Source: a virus | Length of the DNA: 33,482 nt | Strand: one strand, 5' to 3' | IMG/VR virus record: IMGVR_UViG_3300036791_000905 | Location: 1 to 33,482 of that record | Shown here: positions 1-7,203 of the stretch, one piece after another | Layout: each line of letters starts with the position of its first letter | Numbering within the stretch: position 1 is the first letter of the stretch | The notes under the pieces: model-generated | What the model was told of the DNA's origin: nothing | The model's database searches: none | Seen by the model: the letters and a program-made list of their open reading frames with translations, nothing else | Position numbers and translations under genes: made by a program

Positions 1-459
1 ATCCACCACGAATGGAACGCGACCCCGGTATTGCAGCGACCGAAGCTGGTGGTAGTCGATGCGATCGGCATCGGCGCCGGCGTCGAGGACCGCTTGCGCG
101 AGCTCGACGTGCCGACGCAGGGCGTCAACGTCGGCGAGGCACCCGCGATCGAGACCCGCTACATGCGGCTGCGCGATGAGCTATGGCAGCGCTGCGCCGA
201 CTGGGTGGCCTCCGAGGCGGTGGCGCTGCCGTATGACGAGCAGCTGCGCGACGATTTGGTCGGGCCGCGCTATAGTTACACCAGCGACGATCGGCTGAAG
301 GTCGAAAGTAAAAACCAGATGCGCAGTCGCGGCGTGCCGTCGCCGGATAGCGCCGATGCGCTCTGCCACACTTTCGTTCCAGGCGCGATCAGCGCGCTGG
401 CGTTCCAGCGGACGCGCTGGGGCCAGCCGCTGCGGCGCGCCATCAGGGGGTTCGTGTAA
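1..459 (+). CDS. Phage terminase large subunit, C-terminal nuclease part (partial)
   Basis: The reading frame is open from the first base, so the gene begins left of the window; 152 residues are visible. The segment reads like the RNase H-fold nuclease half of a terminase large subunit. A hydrophobic strand ends in an acidic residue (VVVDAIGIG, Asp at visible residue 20). Near the end, KNQMRSRGVPSPDSADALCHTF-type sequence (visible residues 104-125) matches the terminase motif 'K..M..RG..SPD.aDAl..tF', whose last Asp is a metal ligand in the family. The enzyme would cut concatemeric DNA while packaging it through the portal encoded downstream. The ATPase half must lie upstream. The stop TAA shares a base with the next start (TAATG). 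Confidence 0.88.
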   Translation: MHHEWNATPVLQRPKLVVVDAIGIGAGVEDRLRELDVPTQGVNVGEAPAIETRYMRLRDELWQRCADWVASEAVALPYDEQLRDDLVGPRYSYTSDDRLKVESKNQMRSRGVPSPDSADALCHTFVPGAISALAFQRTRWGQPLRRAIRGFV

Positions 460-662
460 TGCCGAAAATTCTCGATGAGGCGGTCAAGGCGATCCAGCAG
501 AATAACCCGAGCGTGTCGGAGAGTTCGGCCTATGCGATGGGCACCGCGGCCTTGCAGAAATCGGGCTCGCTGAAAAAAGCCAGCAACCAGCCCACCAAGC
601 AGGGCGTCAAGCGCGGCCACATGAGCCGCGCCGAACGGCAGCGGACGCCGCCGCGCAAATGA
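459..662 (+). CDS. Small conserved phage protein following terminase
   Basis: A 67-residue basic protein whose start overlaps the terminase stop (TAATG). The centre reads SESSAYAMGTAALQKSGSLK, a pattern I recognise from small proteins next to terminase or portal genes in podovirus-like prophages, followed by a Lys/Arg-rich tail (GVKRGHMSRAERQRTPPRK). It has no membrane segment or signal peptide. Its ATGA overlap with the next gene suggests translational coupling. The function is unknown; the basic tail could bind DNA or the packaging complex, but that is speculation. Confidence 0.7.
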   Translation: MPKILDEAVKAIQQNNPSVSESSAYAMGTAALQKSGSLKKASNQPTKQGVKRGHMSRAERQRTPPRK

Positions 663-1447
663 GCGACGAACCCACGAGCCAGCAGCAGCCGATGGACGAG
701 CAGCCGAACCAACTCGGGCGCGGTGGTGGCATGCCGGCGGCGATTGCGGCGCTGCCGCGCGATGCCAGCGGCAAGCCGATCCCCTGGTTCGCTGCCTGGA
801 CTGACGGGCTCGTCGATTATCGGCTCACCGCACCCGGCAAGGTCGAGCGTGCGGCGGCCGGGCGCCGTTGCTGGATCTGTGGCCGTCGCAGGCTTAGCCA
901 GGCGGCCTTTTTGATCGGTCCGACCGGCGCCGTGGCGCGCGTCAGCCCCTGGCCGCCGTCGCACCCGGACTGCGCGCTTTATGCCGTGCGGCATTGCCCC
1001 TTCCTGCGATCGGGGACCGCCCCCGGACCGGGCGCGGTCACCGGTCTGGGGCGGAAGTCGCTCGCGGCAGGGCCGCCCGAGCTCGATGCGGCGGCGCGGC
1101 TCGAGCTCGCGTTTGGCATGATCGTTCTCTGGGTGGCGCCCGAGTATGGGCGGCTGGTGCGCGGCGGCGACAACGTCTTCGGGTTCGGCGAACCCTCCCG
1201 CGTGTTGTGGTTTTATCAGGGTCGCCCGGCGACGCCTTTGGAGGCGCGGCAAGCGGTGACCGAGGCGACCGCGGAGCTGCTGCGCGCGGTCAAGCCGCAT
1301 GACTCGGCGACGGCGCGCCTGGTCGGCCTGCAGTTCAAGCGCGTGCTGCGCTGGCTGCCGCGCGAGGGTCGCGAAGAGACGCCCGGTATGGACTGGGTGG
1401 GCGAACGGGACGCCGACAATTGTCCCGATCGATCGTTGCAACAGTAA
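659..1447 (+). CDS. Hypothetical protein with Cys/His cluster, carries a GGACCG repeat
   Basis: A 262-residue protein starting in the ATGA overlap with the preceding gene. Residues 71-74 form CWIC, followed by His102, Cys105, His112 and Cys113 in SHPDCALYAVRHCPF, so a small zinc-binding fold is plausible. Directly after this cluster (residues about 118-128, SGTAPGPGAVT) the protein carries a translated copy of the GGACCGGGCGCGGTCC repeat. The C-terminal half (GMIVLWVAPEYGRLV, then a helical, basic region) looks like a compact folded domain. I do not recognise a named family. Its place between terminase and portal genes suggests a virion or packaging accessory role. The gene ends at a TAA, with a good ribosome site for the next gene right after. 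Confidence 0.65.
   Translation: MSDEPTSQQQPMDEQPNQLGRGGGMPAAIAALPRDASGKPIPWFAAWTDGLVDYRLTAPGKVERAAAGRRCWICGRRRLSQAAFLIGPTGAVARVSPWPPSHPDCALYAVRHCPFLRSGTAPGPGAVTGLGRKSLAAGPPELDAAARLELAFGMIVLWVAPEYGRLVRGGDNVFGFGEPSRVLWFYQGRPATPLEARQAVTEATAELLRAVKPHDSATARLVGLQFKRVLRWLPREGREETPGMDWVGERDADNCPDRSLQQ
1012..1044 (+). repeat. GGACCGGGCGCGGTCC element, single copy inside coding sequence
   Basis: The core GGACCGGGCGCGGTCA is at 1024-1039. It is preceded at 1012-1021 by GGGGACCGCC, which resembles the start of a copy in the opposite orientation. The arms GGACCG and CGGTC(C) can pair around a GGCG loop. It is translated here as PGPGAV, just after a Cys/His cluster. Confidence 0.75.
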
Positions 1448-1465
1448 TCGAAGGAGTAGTAACGT

Positions 1466-2086
1466 ATGGCATCAATTCCGGTCACTATCGTTGGCGTGCT
1501 CACCTACTCGAACCTGGAGGTCGGCGGCGGACCGATGCCTGGCGGCCCTACTCCAATGCCGCCAATCTACTATCCCCCCGGCTCGGGCGGCGGCGGTCAG
1601 CCGCCGGGCCTGTGGCCGCCAGGGTCGGGGATCGACATGCCAAGCCACCCGATCGCCCCAGGCGGCGGGCCGGCGCATCCTATCGTCATTCCACCTGATG
1701 CCGTTGCACCGGGCGTGCCGAGTCACCCGATTTATATTCCGGTCTATCCGGCGCATCCCATAGTAATTCCACCCGAAAGCATAGCGCCTGGGGTGCCGGC
1801 GCATCCAATTGTTCTGCCACCGCCGACACCGGGCCATCCGATCGTATTGCCGCCAGGTTCGATCGATCCCGGGCCGCCGCCGAAGCCGGAGCATCCGATC
1901 GTCCTGCCACCCACGCCACCGGGTTCGGCTACCGATACGCCGAGCCAACCGATCGCGGGCGGCTGGGTCTGGATCTATTCGCCGGTCTACGGCTGGGTGC
2001 TGATGAAGGGCGGCGTGCCGCCCGGCACACAGCCGGGGCCGCCGCCGACCGAGCCGCCGGCCGGGCGGCGGGCGTTGGCGCCGTGA
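1466..2086 (+). CDS. Pro-rich HPI-repeat phage protein
   Basis: A 206-residue, extremely Pro/Gly-rich protein. It is preceded by a clear Shine-Dalgarno (AAGGAG, 1451-1456) with normal spacing to ATG 1466. Units of the form HPI(V/Y/A)(I/L)PP occur about eight times between residues 55 and 150, spaced by short Pro/Gly linkers. The end is more ordered: GGWVWIYSPVYGWVLMKGG at about residues 168-186. I recognise this layout, HPI repeats plus a W/Y-rich 'VWIYSPVYGWVL' tail, from podovirus-like prophages of Bradyrhizobium-type bacteria, where it is unnamed. It could be an extended fibrous or decoration protein. There is no signal peptide. A strong hairpin follows the gene. Confidence 0.7.
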   Translation: MASIPVTIVGVLTYSNLEVGGGPMPGGPTPMPPIYYPPGSGGGGQPPGLWPPGSGIDMPSHPIAPGGGPAHPIVIPPDAVAPGVPSHPIYIPVYPAHPIVIPPESIAPGVPAHPIVLPPPTPGHPIVLPPGSIDPGPPPKPEHPIVLPPTPPGSATDTPSQPIAGGWVWIYSPVYGWVLMKGGVPPGTQPGPPPTEPPAGRRALAP

Positions 2087-2095
2087 GGTGAATGC

Positions 2096-2128
2096 GGGCG
2101 GCCGGCTCTCCGGCCGCCCGGGACTTTT
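2096..2128 (+). terminator. Candidate intrinsic terminator upstream of the PEP-CTERM gene
   Basis: GGGCGGCCGG (2096-2105), loop CTCT, CCGGCCGCCC (2110-2119): a perfect 10-bp stem, followed by GGGAC and four T (2125-2128). The T run is short and displaced, so termination may be partial. The hairpin separates the HPI-repeat gene from the PEP-CTERM gene and ends just before the latter's ribosome site. Confidence 0.55.
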
Positions 2129-2145
2129 GGGGAAGGAGTTGAAAC

Positions 2146-2790
2146 ATGCTGAAAATGCTTCTGTTGGCCGGGGCGGTGGCGCTGAGCGGCAGCGCCGCAC
2201 ACGCGACGCTCAGTCTGACCGTCACCGACAACGGCGCGCCGGTCTCGGGCACGACCACGCTGACGCCTGGCGGCCTCGATTTCACCAGCACGAGCGACCT
2301 GGCGTTCGCCTCGATCAGCGTCAGCGGCGTCGGCTTCCCGGCGATCCCGAGCCCTGATCTCGGCACGATCACGCTGGATGCGCATTTCGGTGGCACCGGG
2401 ACGCATGTGCTGGCCATCGACATGCTGCAAAGCGGGCTGACCGCTTTCCCCGGCGGCGTCCAGACGACGACGGACACCGTCAATCAACTGATCGGCTCGC
2501 CAGGGCCGACGACATTGACGCAATTCTTCAACGGCGTGCAGTTGAACACCCATACGACAGCGGCTGGCATCCCGGTCGACACGGCGAGCTTCACCGATAC
2601 GCTGGGACCGGTCGCCGGGGCCTTCACCGATGCGCAGAGCATCAGCGCCACGTTCGGCGGTGGGGCGCCGCAGGTGCTCGAGGCGGCGATGCAATTCCGC
2701 AGCGCCGCCGTGCCGGAGCCGGCGGCGATCGTCGTGTTGGGCGTCGGCCTGATTGGCCTCGCGGCGGTCCGTCGGCGGCGGGCCGACTAG
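2146..2790 (+). CDS. PEP-CTERM sorting domain-containing exported protein
   Basis: A 214-residue protein with a strong ribosome site (GGGGAAGGAG, 2129-2138). The N-terminus is a classic signal peptide (hydrophobic LLLAGAVAL, predicted cleavage AHA|T after residue 20). The middle is Thr/Ser/Gly-rich and beta-like. The C-terminus is a textbook PEP-CTERM tail: VPEP at 189-192, a hydrophobic helix at 193-208, then RRRR at 209-212. In bacteria such tails direct proteins to exosortase for membrane processing and surface display. The gene lies between phage head genes, behind its own hairpin, which is the layout of a cargo (moron) gene. Exosortase is not in the window, so the host would have to supply it. 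Homology to a virion protein is not evident. The sorting-signal call is secure; the role in the phage is not. Confidence 0.85.
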   Translation: MLKMLLLAGAVALSGSAAHATLSLTVTDNGAPVSGTTTLTPGGLDFTSTSDLAFASISVSGVGFPAIPSPDLGTITLDAHFGGTGTHVLAIDMLQSGLTAFPGGVQTTTDTVNQLIGSPGPTTLTQFFNGVQLNTHTTAAGIPVDTASFTDTLGPVAGAFTDAQSISATFGGGAPQVLEAAMQFRSAAVPEPAAIVVLGVGLIGLAAVRRRRAD

Positions 2791-2796
2791 CGGCGG

Positions 2797-5583
2797 ATGT
2801 CCGACGCGGCCGGCTCACCTGGCATCCCGGACCGGGCGCGGTCCCCGGACCGGGCGCGGTCCCCGGACCGGGCGCGACCACTGGGGTCCGGGGTGCTGGG
2901 CTCGCCCCGGATCGGCAGTCCGCGGGTCAAGCGGCCGCGCAGCCTGGCCGAACTCGGCACCCAGCGAACTGATGGTGGCTGGGATAATCCGAGCGCTGCC
3001 GCGCGCCCCGGACCGGGCGCGGTCCCTGATACGGTCCTCGGCACGATGGACGATCCGGCGCTCGGCGTGCCGCTCGGGCCGGGGCAGCAGCAGAGCTACG
3101 AGCAGGTCGTCATCGCCCGCCCCGCGGCGCTCAGCACCGCCGATGTCGAGCGGCTGCTGACGCTCAATTTCCGTGAGGCGCGGGTCTATGACGACCGGCT
3201 ACAGATCGCCCGCGCGGCGGCGTTTCGCCTCTACAACGGCGAGCCGATGGGCGACGAGGAGCCGGGTCGGAGCCAGATGGTGCTGACCGAGGTCAAGGAT
3301 ACCATCGGCGCGACCATGCCGACCGTCGTGCGGGTCTTCGCCGGCGCCGATCATCCGGTCGAATTCTCGCCGCGGGCCGATGGTGATGACGAAGAGGCGC
3401 TGCAGGCCACCGATTACGTGCAGCATGTCGCATTCGTGGAAAACGACGGGTTCCGGGCGCTGCACGACTCGGCGCTCGATGCGTTTCAATTGAAAGTAGG
3501 CTGGATCAAGTGGTGGTGGGACTACTCGGTCGATGTAAAGACCGAGCAGTATTTCGGCCTGCTGCAGCCGCAGGCGGCGGCCCTGCTGACCGAGCCGGGG
3601 GTCGACGCGATGCGGGTCATCCGGCGCACCGCGACGCCGGACGAGCGGGCCGGCCTGCTGGCCTCGCCGGAGGCGCAGATCCTCGGGCTGGGGCCAAATT
3701 CGCCGATGCTGGTCTGGGATCTCACGATAACGCGGCGGACGCCGCGCAATCGGCCACGCCTCGCGGCGATCCCCTCCGAACAAGTGTTGATCGATCCGGA
3801 CGCCTCGGGGCCGGCCGATGCGCGCTTCATGGCGCACTGGCGCATTGTGACCGTCAGCGACCTGGTCGCGCTGGGTTTCGATCGCGCGCAGATCGAGACC
3901 CGGATCACCCAGTTGCAGCAGCAACAAAACCGTGTCACCCGCCGGCGCGACCGTCTGGCGGCGGTGGTGCCGCGCCAGCAGAGCCATGATCCGGCGATGC
4001 GCCGGGTGCGCTACCTCGAGGCCTGGCTGCGCTTTGATGGTGACGGCGATGGCGTCGCCGAGCTGCATCGTTGCCACGCCATCGGTGATGCCGGCTTTCT
4101 GCTGCTCGGCCATGAGCCGGCTTCGCATATTCCGCTGGCGCGGATCTGCCCGTTCATGGTGCCGCACCGGGCGATCGGTGAAAGTTATGCCGACCGCATC
4201 GGCGATCTGCAGCGGGCGATGACCCGGGTGTGGCGCAACATCCTCGACTCGATGGCCGAAAGCATCCACCCGCGCACCGTCATTGAAGACGGCCAGGTAC
4301 CGATCGATGACGTGATGAACACCGAGATGGGGGCGGTGATCCGCGAGCGCAAATCGGGCGCGGTGCGCGAACTCACCAAGCCGTTCGTCGGCCCGGCGGC
4401 GCTGCCGATGCTGGATACCCTGCAGGCGATCCGCGAAAGCCGCACCGGCGTGACCCGTACCTCGCAGGGGCTGACCGCCGAGGCGCTGCAATCGACCACG
4501 GCGATGGCGGTCTCGGCGCAGATCCAGGCCTCCGCTGACCGGCTCGAATTCGTCGTGCGGGTCATGGCGGAAGGGTTCCGAGATTTGTATGGCGGCTTGC
4601 TCAAACTGCTCTGCGAGCATCAGGATCGCGCGCGGATGGTGCTGTTGCGAGGCAAATGGGTGCCGATTGATCCGCGCGCCTGGCACGCCGGCTTCAACAT
4701 CGTTGTCAAAGTCGGGATCGGCCGCGGCTCGCTCGCCGAGCGGTTGAATGTGTTCAAGGGCATCCTCGAGCAGCAGATGCAGGCGATCACCACGATGGGG
4801 CCGAACAATCCGCTCTGCGGGCTCGGCCAGGTGCGCAATACGATTGCCGATATGTGCGCCACCGCGGGGATCATGAATGTCGGGCGCTATTTCAAGCCGC
4901 TGCCAACGAATTACGTGTTTCAGCCGCCGCCGCAGCCGCCTAATCCGGATGTGCTGCTGGCCCAGGCGGAACAGCAAAAAGTTGCGCTCTCGGCGCAAAA
5001 TGACGGCCACAAAAACCAATTGCAATTGGTCGAAGCTTTGCTCGAGGACGATCGGCTACGCGACGAGGCGCGGGTCAAGGCGCTGCTGCAGGCGGGCGAT
5101 CTCAGCGGCAAATACGGAGTGAGCGTCGATCCGGTGGCGCTCGGCCGTCTCTTGGCGCGCAATCCGATGAGCCCGGCGATGCAACTCGCCTCGCAAGGCC
5201 CGGGGGCGGTGCCACCCGGGGCCGCGCCGGTGCCAGGCGCGGCTCCGGGTGTGATGCCGCCCGGACCGGGCGCGGTCCCCGGTGGGCCGGGTGCCCCTGG
5301 TGCGTCGGGGCCAGGGGGGCGGCCGGGTGCTTCACCACTCGGCGGTCCCCCTGGTGCTGGCGGGCCGCGGCCGCCCGGATCAGGCGCGGTCCCCGGACCG
5401 GGCGCGGTCCCCGGACCGGGCGCGGTCCCCGGTGGGCCGCAGCCAGCTGCCTCGCCTGGCGCGCTGGCCCCGTTCCTGCCGCCTAATCTGATCACCGCGC
5501 TGGCGCAGGCGAATCGCGGCAGCTTGGTCCCGCCGGCGCGGGCGCCTGGTGCCCCAGGGGCAATGCCGGGGATGAGCTTCTGA
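2797..5583 (+). CDS. Phage portal protein with repeat-expanded N- and C-termini
   Basis: A 928-residue protein. Residues about 115-700 resemble podovirus (P22-like) portals: GRSQMVLTEVKDTIGATMP followed by a conserved helical stretch, KVGWIKWWWD, DRIGDLQRAMTRVWRNILDS and an Arg/Thr-rich 'RTGVTRTSQGL' region. The portal would be a dodecameric ring at one capsid vertex through which terminase pumps DNA. Both ends are expanded by the GGACCG repeat. The N-terminus reads (PDRARS)x3 at residues 11-27 and PGPGAVP at 71-77; the C-terminus (about 800-900) is Pro/Gly-rich with several GPGAVP units. ATG 2797 follows the PEP-CTERM stop by 6 bases but lacks a clear ribosome site. ATG 3046 (MDDPALG) is a possible alternative that would drop the N-terminal repeats. 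Confidence 0.85.
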   Translation: MSDAAGSPGIPDRARSPDRARSPDRARPLGSGVLGSPRIGSPRVKRPRSLAELGTQRTDGGWDNPSAAARPGPGAVPDTVLGTMDDPALGVPLGPGQQQSYEQVVIARPAALSTADVERLLTLNFREARVYDDRLQIARAAAFRLYNGEPMGDEEPGRSQMVLTEVKDTIGATMPTVVRVFAGADHPVEFSPRADGDDEEALQATDYVQHVAFVENDGFRALHDSALDAFQLKVGWIKWWWDYSVDVKTEQYFGLLQPQAAALLTEPGVDAMRVIRRTATPDERAGLLASPEAQILGLGPNSPMLVWDLTITRRTPRNRPRLAAIPSEQVLIDPDASGPADARFMAHWRIVTVSDLVALGFDRAQIETRITQLQQQQNRVTRRRDRLAAVVPRQQSHDPAMRRVRYLEAWLRFDGDGDGVAELHRCHAIGDAGFLLLGHEPASHIPLARICPFMVPHRAIGESYADRIGDLQRAMTRVWRNILDSMAESIHPRTVIEDGQVPIDDVMNTEMGAVIRERKSGAVRELTKPFVGPAALPMLDTLQAIRESRTGVTRTSQGLTAEALQSTTAMAVSAQIQASADRLEFVVRVMAEGFRDLYGGLLKLLCEHQDRARMVLLRGKWVPIDPRAWHAGFNIVVKVGIGRGSLAERLNVFKGILEQQMQAITTMGPNNPLCGLGQVRNTIADMCATAGIMNVGRYFKPLPTNYVFQPPPQPPNPDVLLAQAEQQKVALSAQNDGHKNQLQLVEALLEDDRLRDEARVKALLQAGDLSGKYGVSVDPVALGRLLARNPMSPAMQLASQGPGAVPPGAAPVPGAAPGVMPPGPGAVPGGPGAPGASGPGGRPGASPLGGPPGAGGPRPPGSGAVPGPGAVPGPGAVPGGPQPAASPGALAPFLPPNLITALAQANRGSLVPPARAPGAPGAMPGMSF
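2829..2880 (+). repeat. Three tandem GGACCG elements (18-bp period)
   Basis: Cores are at 2829-2844, 2847-2862 and 2865-2880 (the last reads GGACCGGGCGCGACCA and is degenerate). The unit is GGACCGGGCGCGGTCCCC, exactly 18 bp, so tandem growth keeps frame. In the portal frame it reads PDRARS. Confidence 0.85.
3010..3025 (+). repeat. Single GGACCG element
   Basis: A perfect GGACCGGGCGCGGTCC. In the portal frame it reads PGPGAVP, a different frame from the tandem copies 130 bp upstream in the same gene. Confidence 0.85.
5263..5278 (+). repeat. Single GGACCG element in portal C-terminus
   Basis: A perfect copy of GGACCGGGCGCGGTCC, read as GPGAVP within the Pro/Gly-rich portal tail. Confidence 0.85.
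5377..5428 (+). repeat. Three tandem GGACCG elements in portal C-terminus
   Basis: A variant copy (GGATCAGGCGCGGTCC) at 5377-5392, then perfect copies at 5395-5410 and 5413-5428, all at 18-bp spacing. They read GSGAVP, GPGAVP, GPGAVP. Confidence 0.85.
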
Positions 5584-6425
5584 TGTCGGGCAGCGGCGGC
5601 GGCGGCGACCAGGGCCGCGATCTGCTAGCGCCAGTGGGGCCGGACATCGTCGGCTCGCGGCCGAGCGGTCCGGGGACCGCGCCCACGATCAATCCTGATT
5701 TCATCCAGGCGTTCCAGAATTTTCAGCTGCCGGCGGGCGCCGAATGGCAGACCGCGCCAACCATGCAGACCCTGCTCTCCGGCGCCGTGCCGAGTATCCA
5801 GTCGATCGACCCGTCGCTCTACGCCGGCGCCTACAACACCCAGAATCCGCAGCTCACCAGCTACACCGATCCGGTCAGCGGACAGACCGTGCCGGTCAAT
5901 CCCTGGACCATCGATCCGGCATCGGAAGCCAAATACGCGCCATTGATCGTCTCGCCGGCCGAGCCGGCGCCTGGCGGCACGATGGATCTCAAGGCGGGAA
6001 CCTATACCGACCCGACCAATCTCAGTGGCGGGGCTTTCGACGCCTACAATTTCAATCTGGGCAGCGGCACGGCGACGCCGACCGAGCAGTCGATGTATAA
6101 CGTGTATGAAAATATCATAAAGAACCAAATGAGCCCGGCCATGAGCCTGCTGACCGAGCTGCCGATCATGGCGTTCTCGGCGTTGGCGCCCGAGCTCGGC
6201 GGCGCTTTGCTCGGTGCGGCGGCCGGGGCCGCCGGGGCCGGGGCCGGGGCCGGCGGCTTGAGCCTTGGCAGCCTCGGTACCAACCTGTTGGGCCAGGGCA
6301 GCCTGCTGGGGCAGGGGCTGAACGCAGCGGGCCAGCTGTATCAGCAGGTCAGCCCGATTATTTCTGCCGCGAAAGATGTGCGCCAGATCGTGCAGGCGCT
6401 CAACCCGCCGCGGGCGGAAACATGA
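5583..6425 (+). CDS. Hypothetical phage protein with Gly/Ala-rich hydrophobic C-terminus
   Basis: A 280-residue protein whose start shares a base with the portal stop (TGATG). The N-terminal 150 residues are Pro/Thr/Tyr-rich with no family I recognise. Residues about 190-235 are hydrophobic and Gly/Ala-rich (ALAPELGGALLGAAAGAAGAGAGAGG), which could insert into or lie on a membrane. A reverse-orientation GGACCG element is translated as SGPGTAPT near residues 27-35. The gene lies between portal and scaffold genes and its stop overlaps the next start (ATGA). A minor virion or ejection-type protein is possible by context only. Confidence 0.6.
   Translation: MSGSGGGGDQGRDLLAPVGPDIVGSRPSGPGTAPTINPDFIQAFQNFQLPAGAEWQTAPTMQTLLSGAVPSIQSIDPSLYAGAYNTQNPQLTSYTDPVSGQTVPVNPWTIDPASEAKYAPLIVSPAEPAPGGTMDLKAGTYTDPTNLSGGAFDAYNFNLGSGTATPTEQSMYNVYENIIKNQMSPAMSLLTELPIMAFSALAPELGGALLGAAAGAAGAGAGAGGLSLGSLGTNLLGQGSLLGQGLNAAGQLYQQVSPIISAAKDVRQIVQALNPPRAET
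5668..5685 (-). repeat. Reverse-orientation GGACCG element, partial
   Basis: GGTCCGGGGACCGCGCCCA: the GGACCGCGCCC part (5674-5684) matches the complement of the repeat, but the second arm has decayed. It is the first copy in reverse orientation; all earlier copies are forward. Confidence 0.55.
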
Positions 6426-6712
6426 GTGACGCACCATGGCCGGTCACCGGCGGGCTCGAAACATTGTCGGCCGACGAGAAGGCGCGATACGCCGGGGAAT
6501 TGCTCAACAATCCAGTCTTGGGGCTGATCCTCAACGATATGGAGGCCGATGCGGTGGATACCTGGCGGCAGTCGGCGCTGCCGCTGCAGCGCGAGGAGTG
6601 CTGGCACCGGGCGGCCGTCATCAACGAGATGCGGTTCCGGCTGGCGCGTGCGGTCGAGGACTATCAGTTACGCAACGAACGCGAGCGACGTAAACAAATC
6701 AGGCAGGACTAA
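6422..6712 (+). CDS. Small helical phage protein
   Basis: A 96-residue protein starting in an ATGA overlap with the gene before it. It is rich in helix formers and charge, with Trp/Arg-containing segments (DAVDTWRQSALPLQREECWH) and a Lys/Arg-rich end (RNERERRKQIRQD). No signal, membrane segment or known motif is seen. The position before the scaffold gene suggests a head-assembly accessory. Function unknown. Confidence 0.65.
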   Translation: MSDAPWPVTGGLETLSADEKARYAGELLNNPVLGLILNDMEADAVDTWRQSALPLQREECWHRAAVINEMRFRLARAVEDYQLRNERERRKQIRQD

Positions 6713-6727
6713 CAGGAGGGCAGTCGC

Positions 6728-7201
6728 ATGAGTCTCGGTCCACGCAGCGCCCCGCCAGGGGCGTTGTCTACCCACAATCAATCCGCTCGCTCGGCGCGCG
6801 CCGACGGCGGCCATCTGCGCGAGCCGGGACGGGGCGCGGCGGATACGCCAGCATCGGCGGCCACGCGCAGTAAGGTGCTGCAGGAGGATGTCGGACGCGC
6901 CGATCGGCGCATGATGAGCGGCGTCAGCACCGCGACGCCGGCGCCGCTGCCGGCATCTTCGCCGGCGAGCAGTCCCGCCGAGCGGTCCGGCGGCAGCCGT
7001 TCGATGCGGATTGCCGAGCCGCCGGTGCGCACCGCTGACATGCAGGTGCGCACATCGAAAAGCGCTGGCCTGACCCCGGCCTTCCTGCTGCGAGGACCGT
7101 CGAAGACCCCCGGCGTGAATGCCTTCACGTTGCGGGGGCGCAGCGTCGGCCCGCCGAAGGCTGGCGGCCTGCCGGCGGCCTTCAAGGGATCGCGCCGGTA
7201 G
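6728..7201 (+). CDS. Hypothetical basic, low-complexity phage protein
   Basis: A 157-residue protein with an excellent ribosome site (AGGAGGG, 6713-6719) ahead of ATG 6728. The composition is Pro/Ala/Ser/Arg-rich and probably disordered; the end is basic (KTPGVNAFTLRGRSVGPPK). I do not recognise a family. It lies 2 bp upstream of the scaffold-like gene, so the two are probably co-translated. A virion-internal or assembly role is possible but unsupported. Confidence 0.5.
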   Translation: MSLGPRSAPPGALSTHNQSARSARADGGHLREPGRGAADTPASAATRSKVLQEDVGRADRRMMSGVSTATPAPLPASSPASSPAERSGGSRSMRIAEPPVRTADMQVRTSKSAGLTPAFLLRGPSKTPGVNAFTLRGRSVGPPKAGGLPAAFKGSRR

Positions 7202-7203
7202 CA

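Noticed and set aside
3199-5025. Long open frame on the minus strand opposite the portal gene (about 600 codons)
   Set aside because: The product is an Arg/His/Gln-rich shadow with no fold-like pattern. The plus strand encodes a recognisable portal, and high GC content makes long antisense frames common.
2829-5428. Tandem GGACCG repeats as a CRISPR array or minisatellite
   Set aside because: The 18-bp units abut without spacers, are translated, and no cas gene is present. Dispersed copies in other genes argue against a simple minisatellite.
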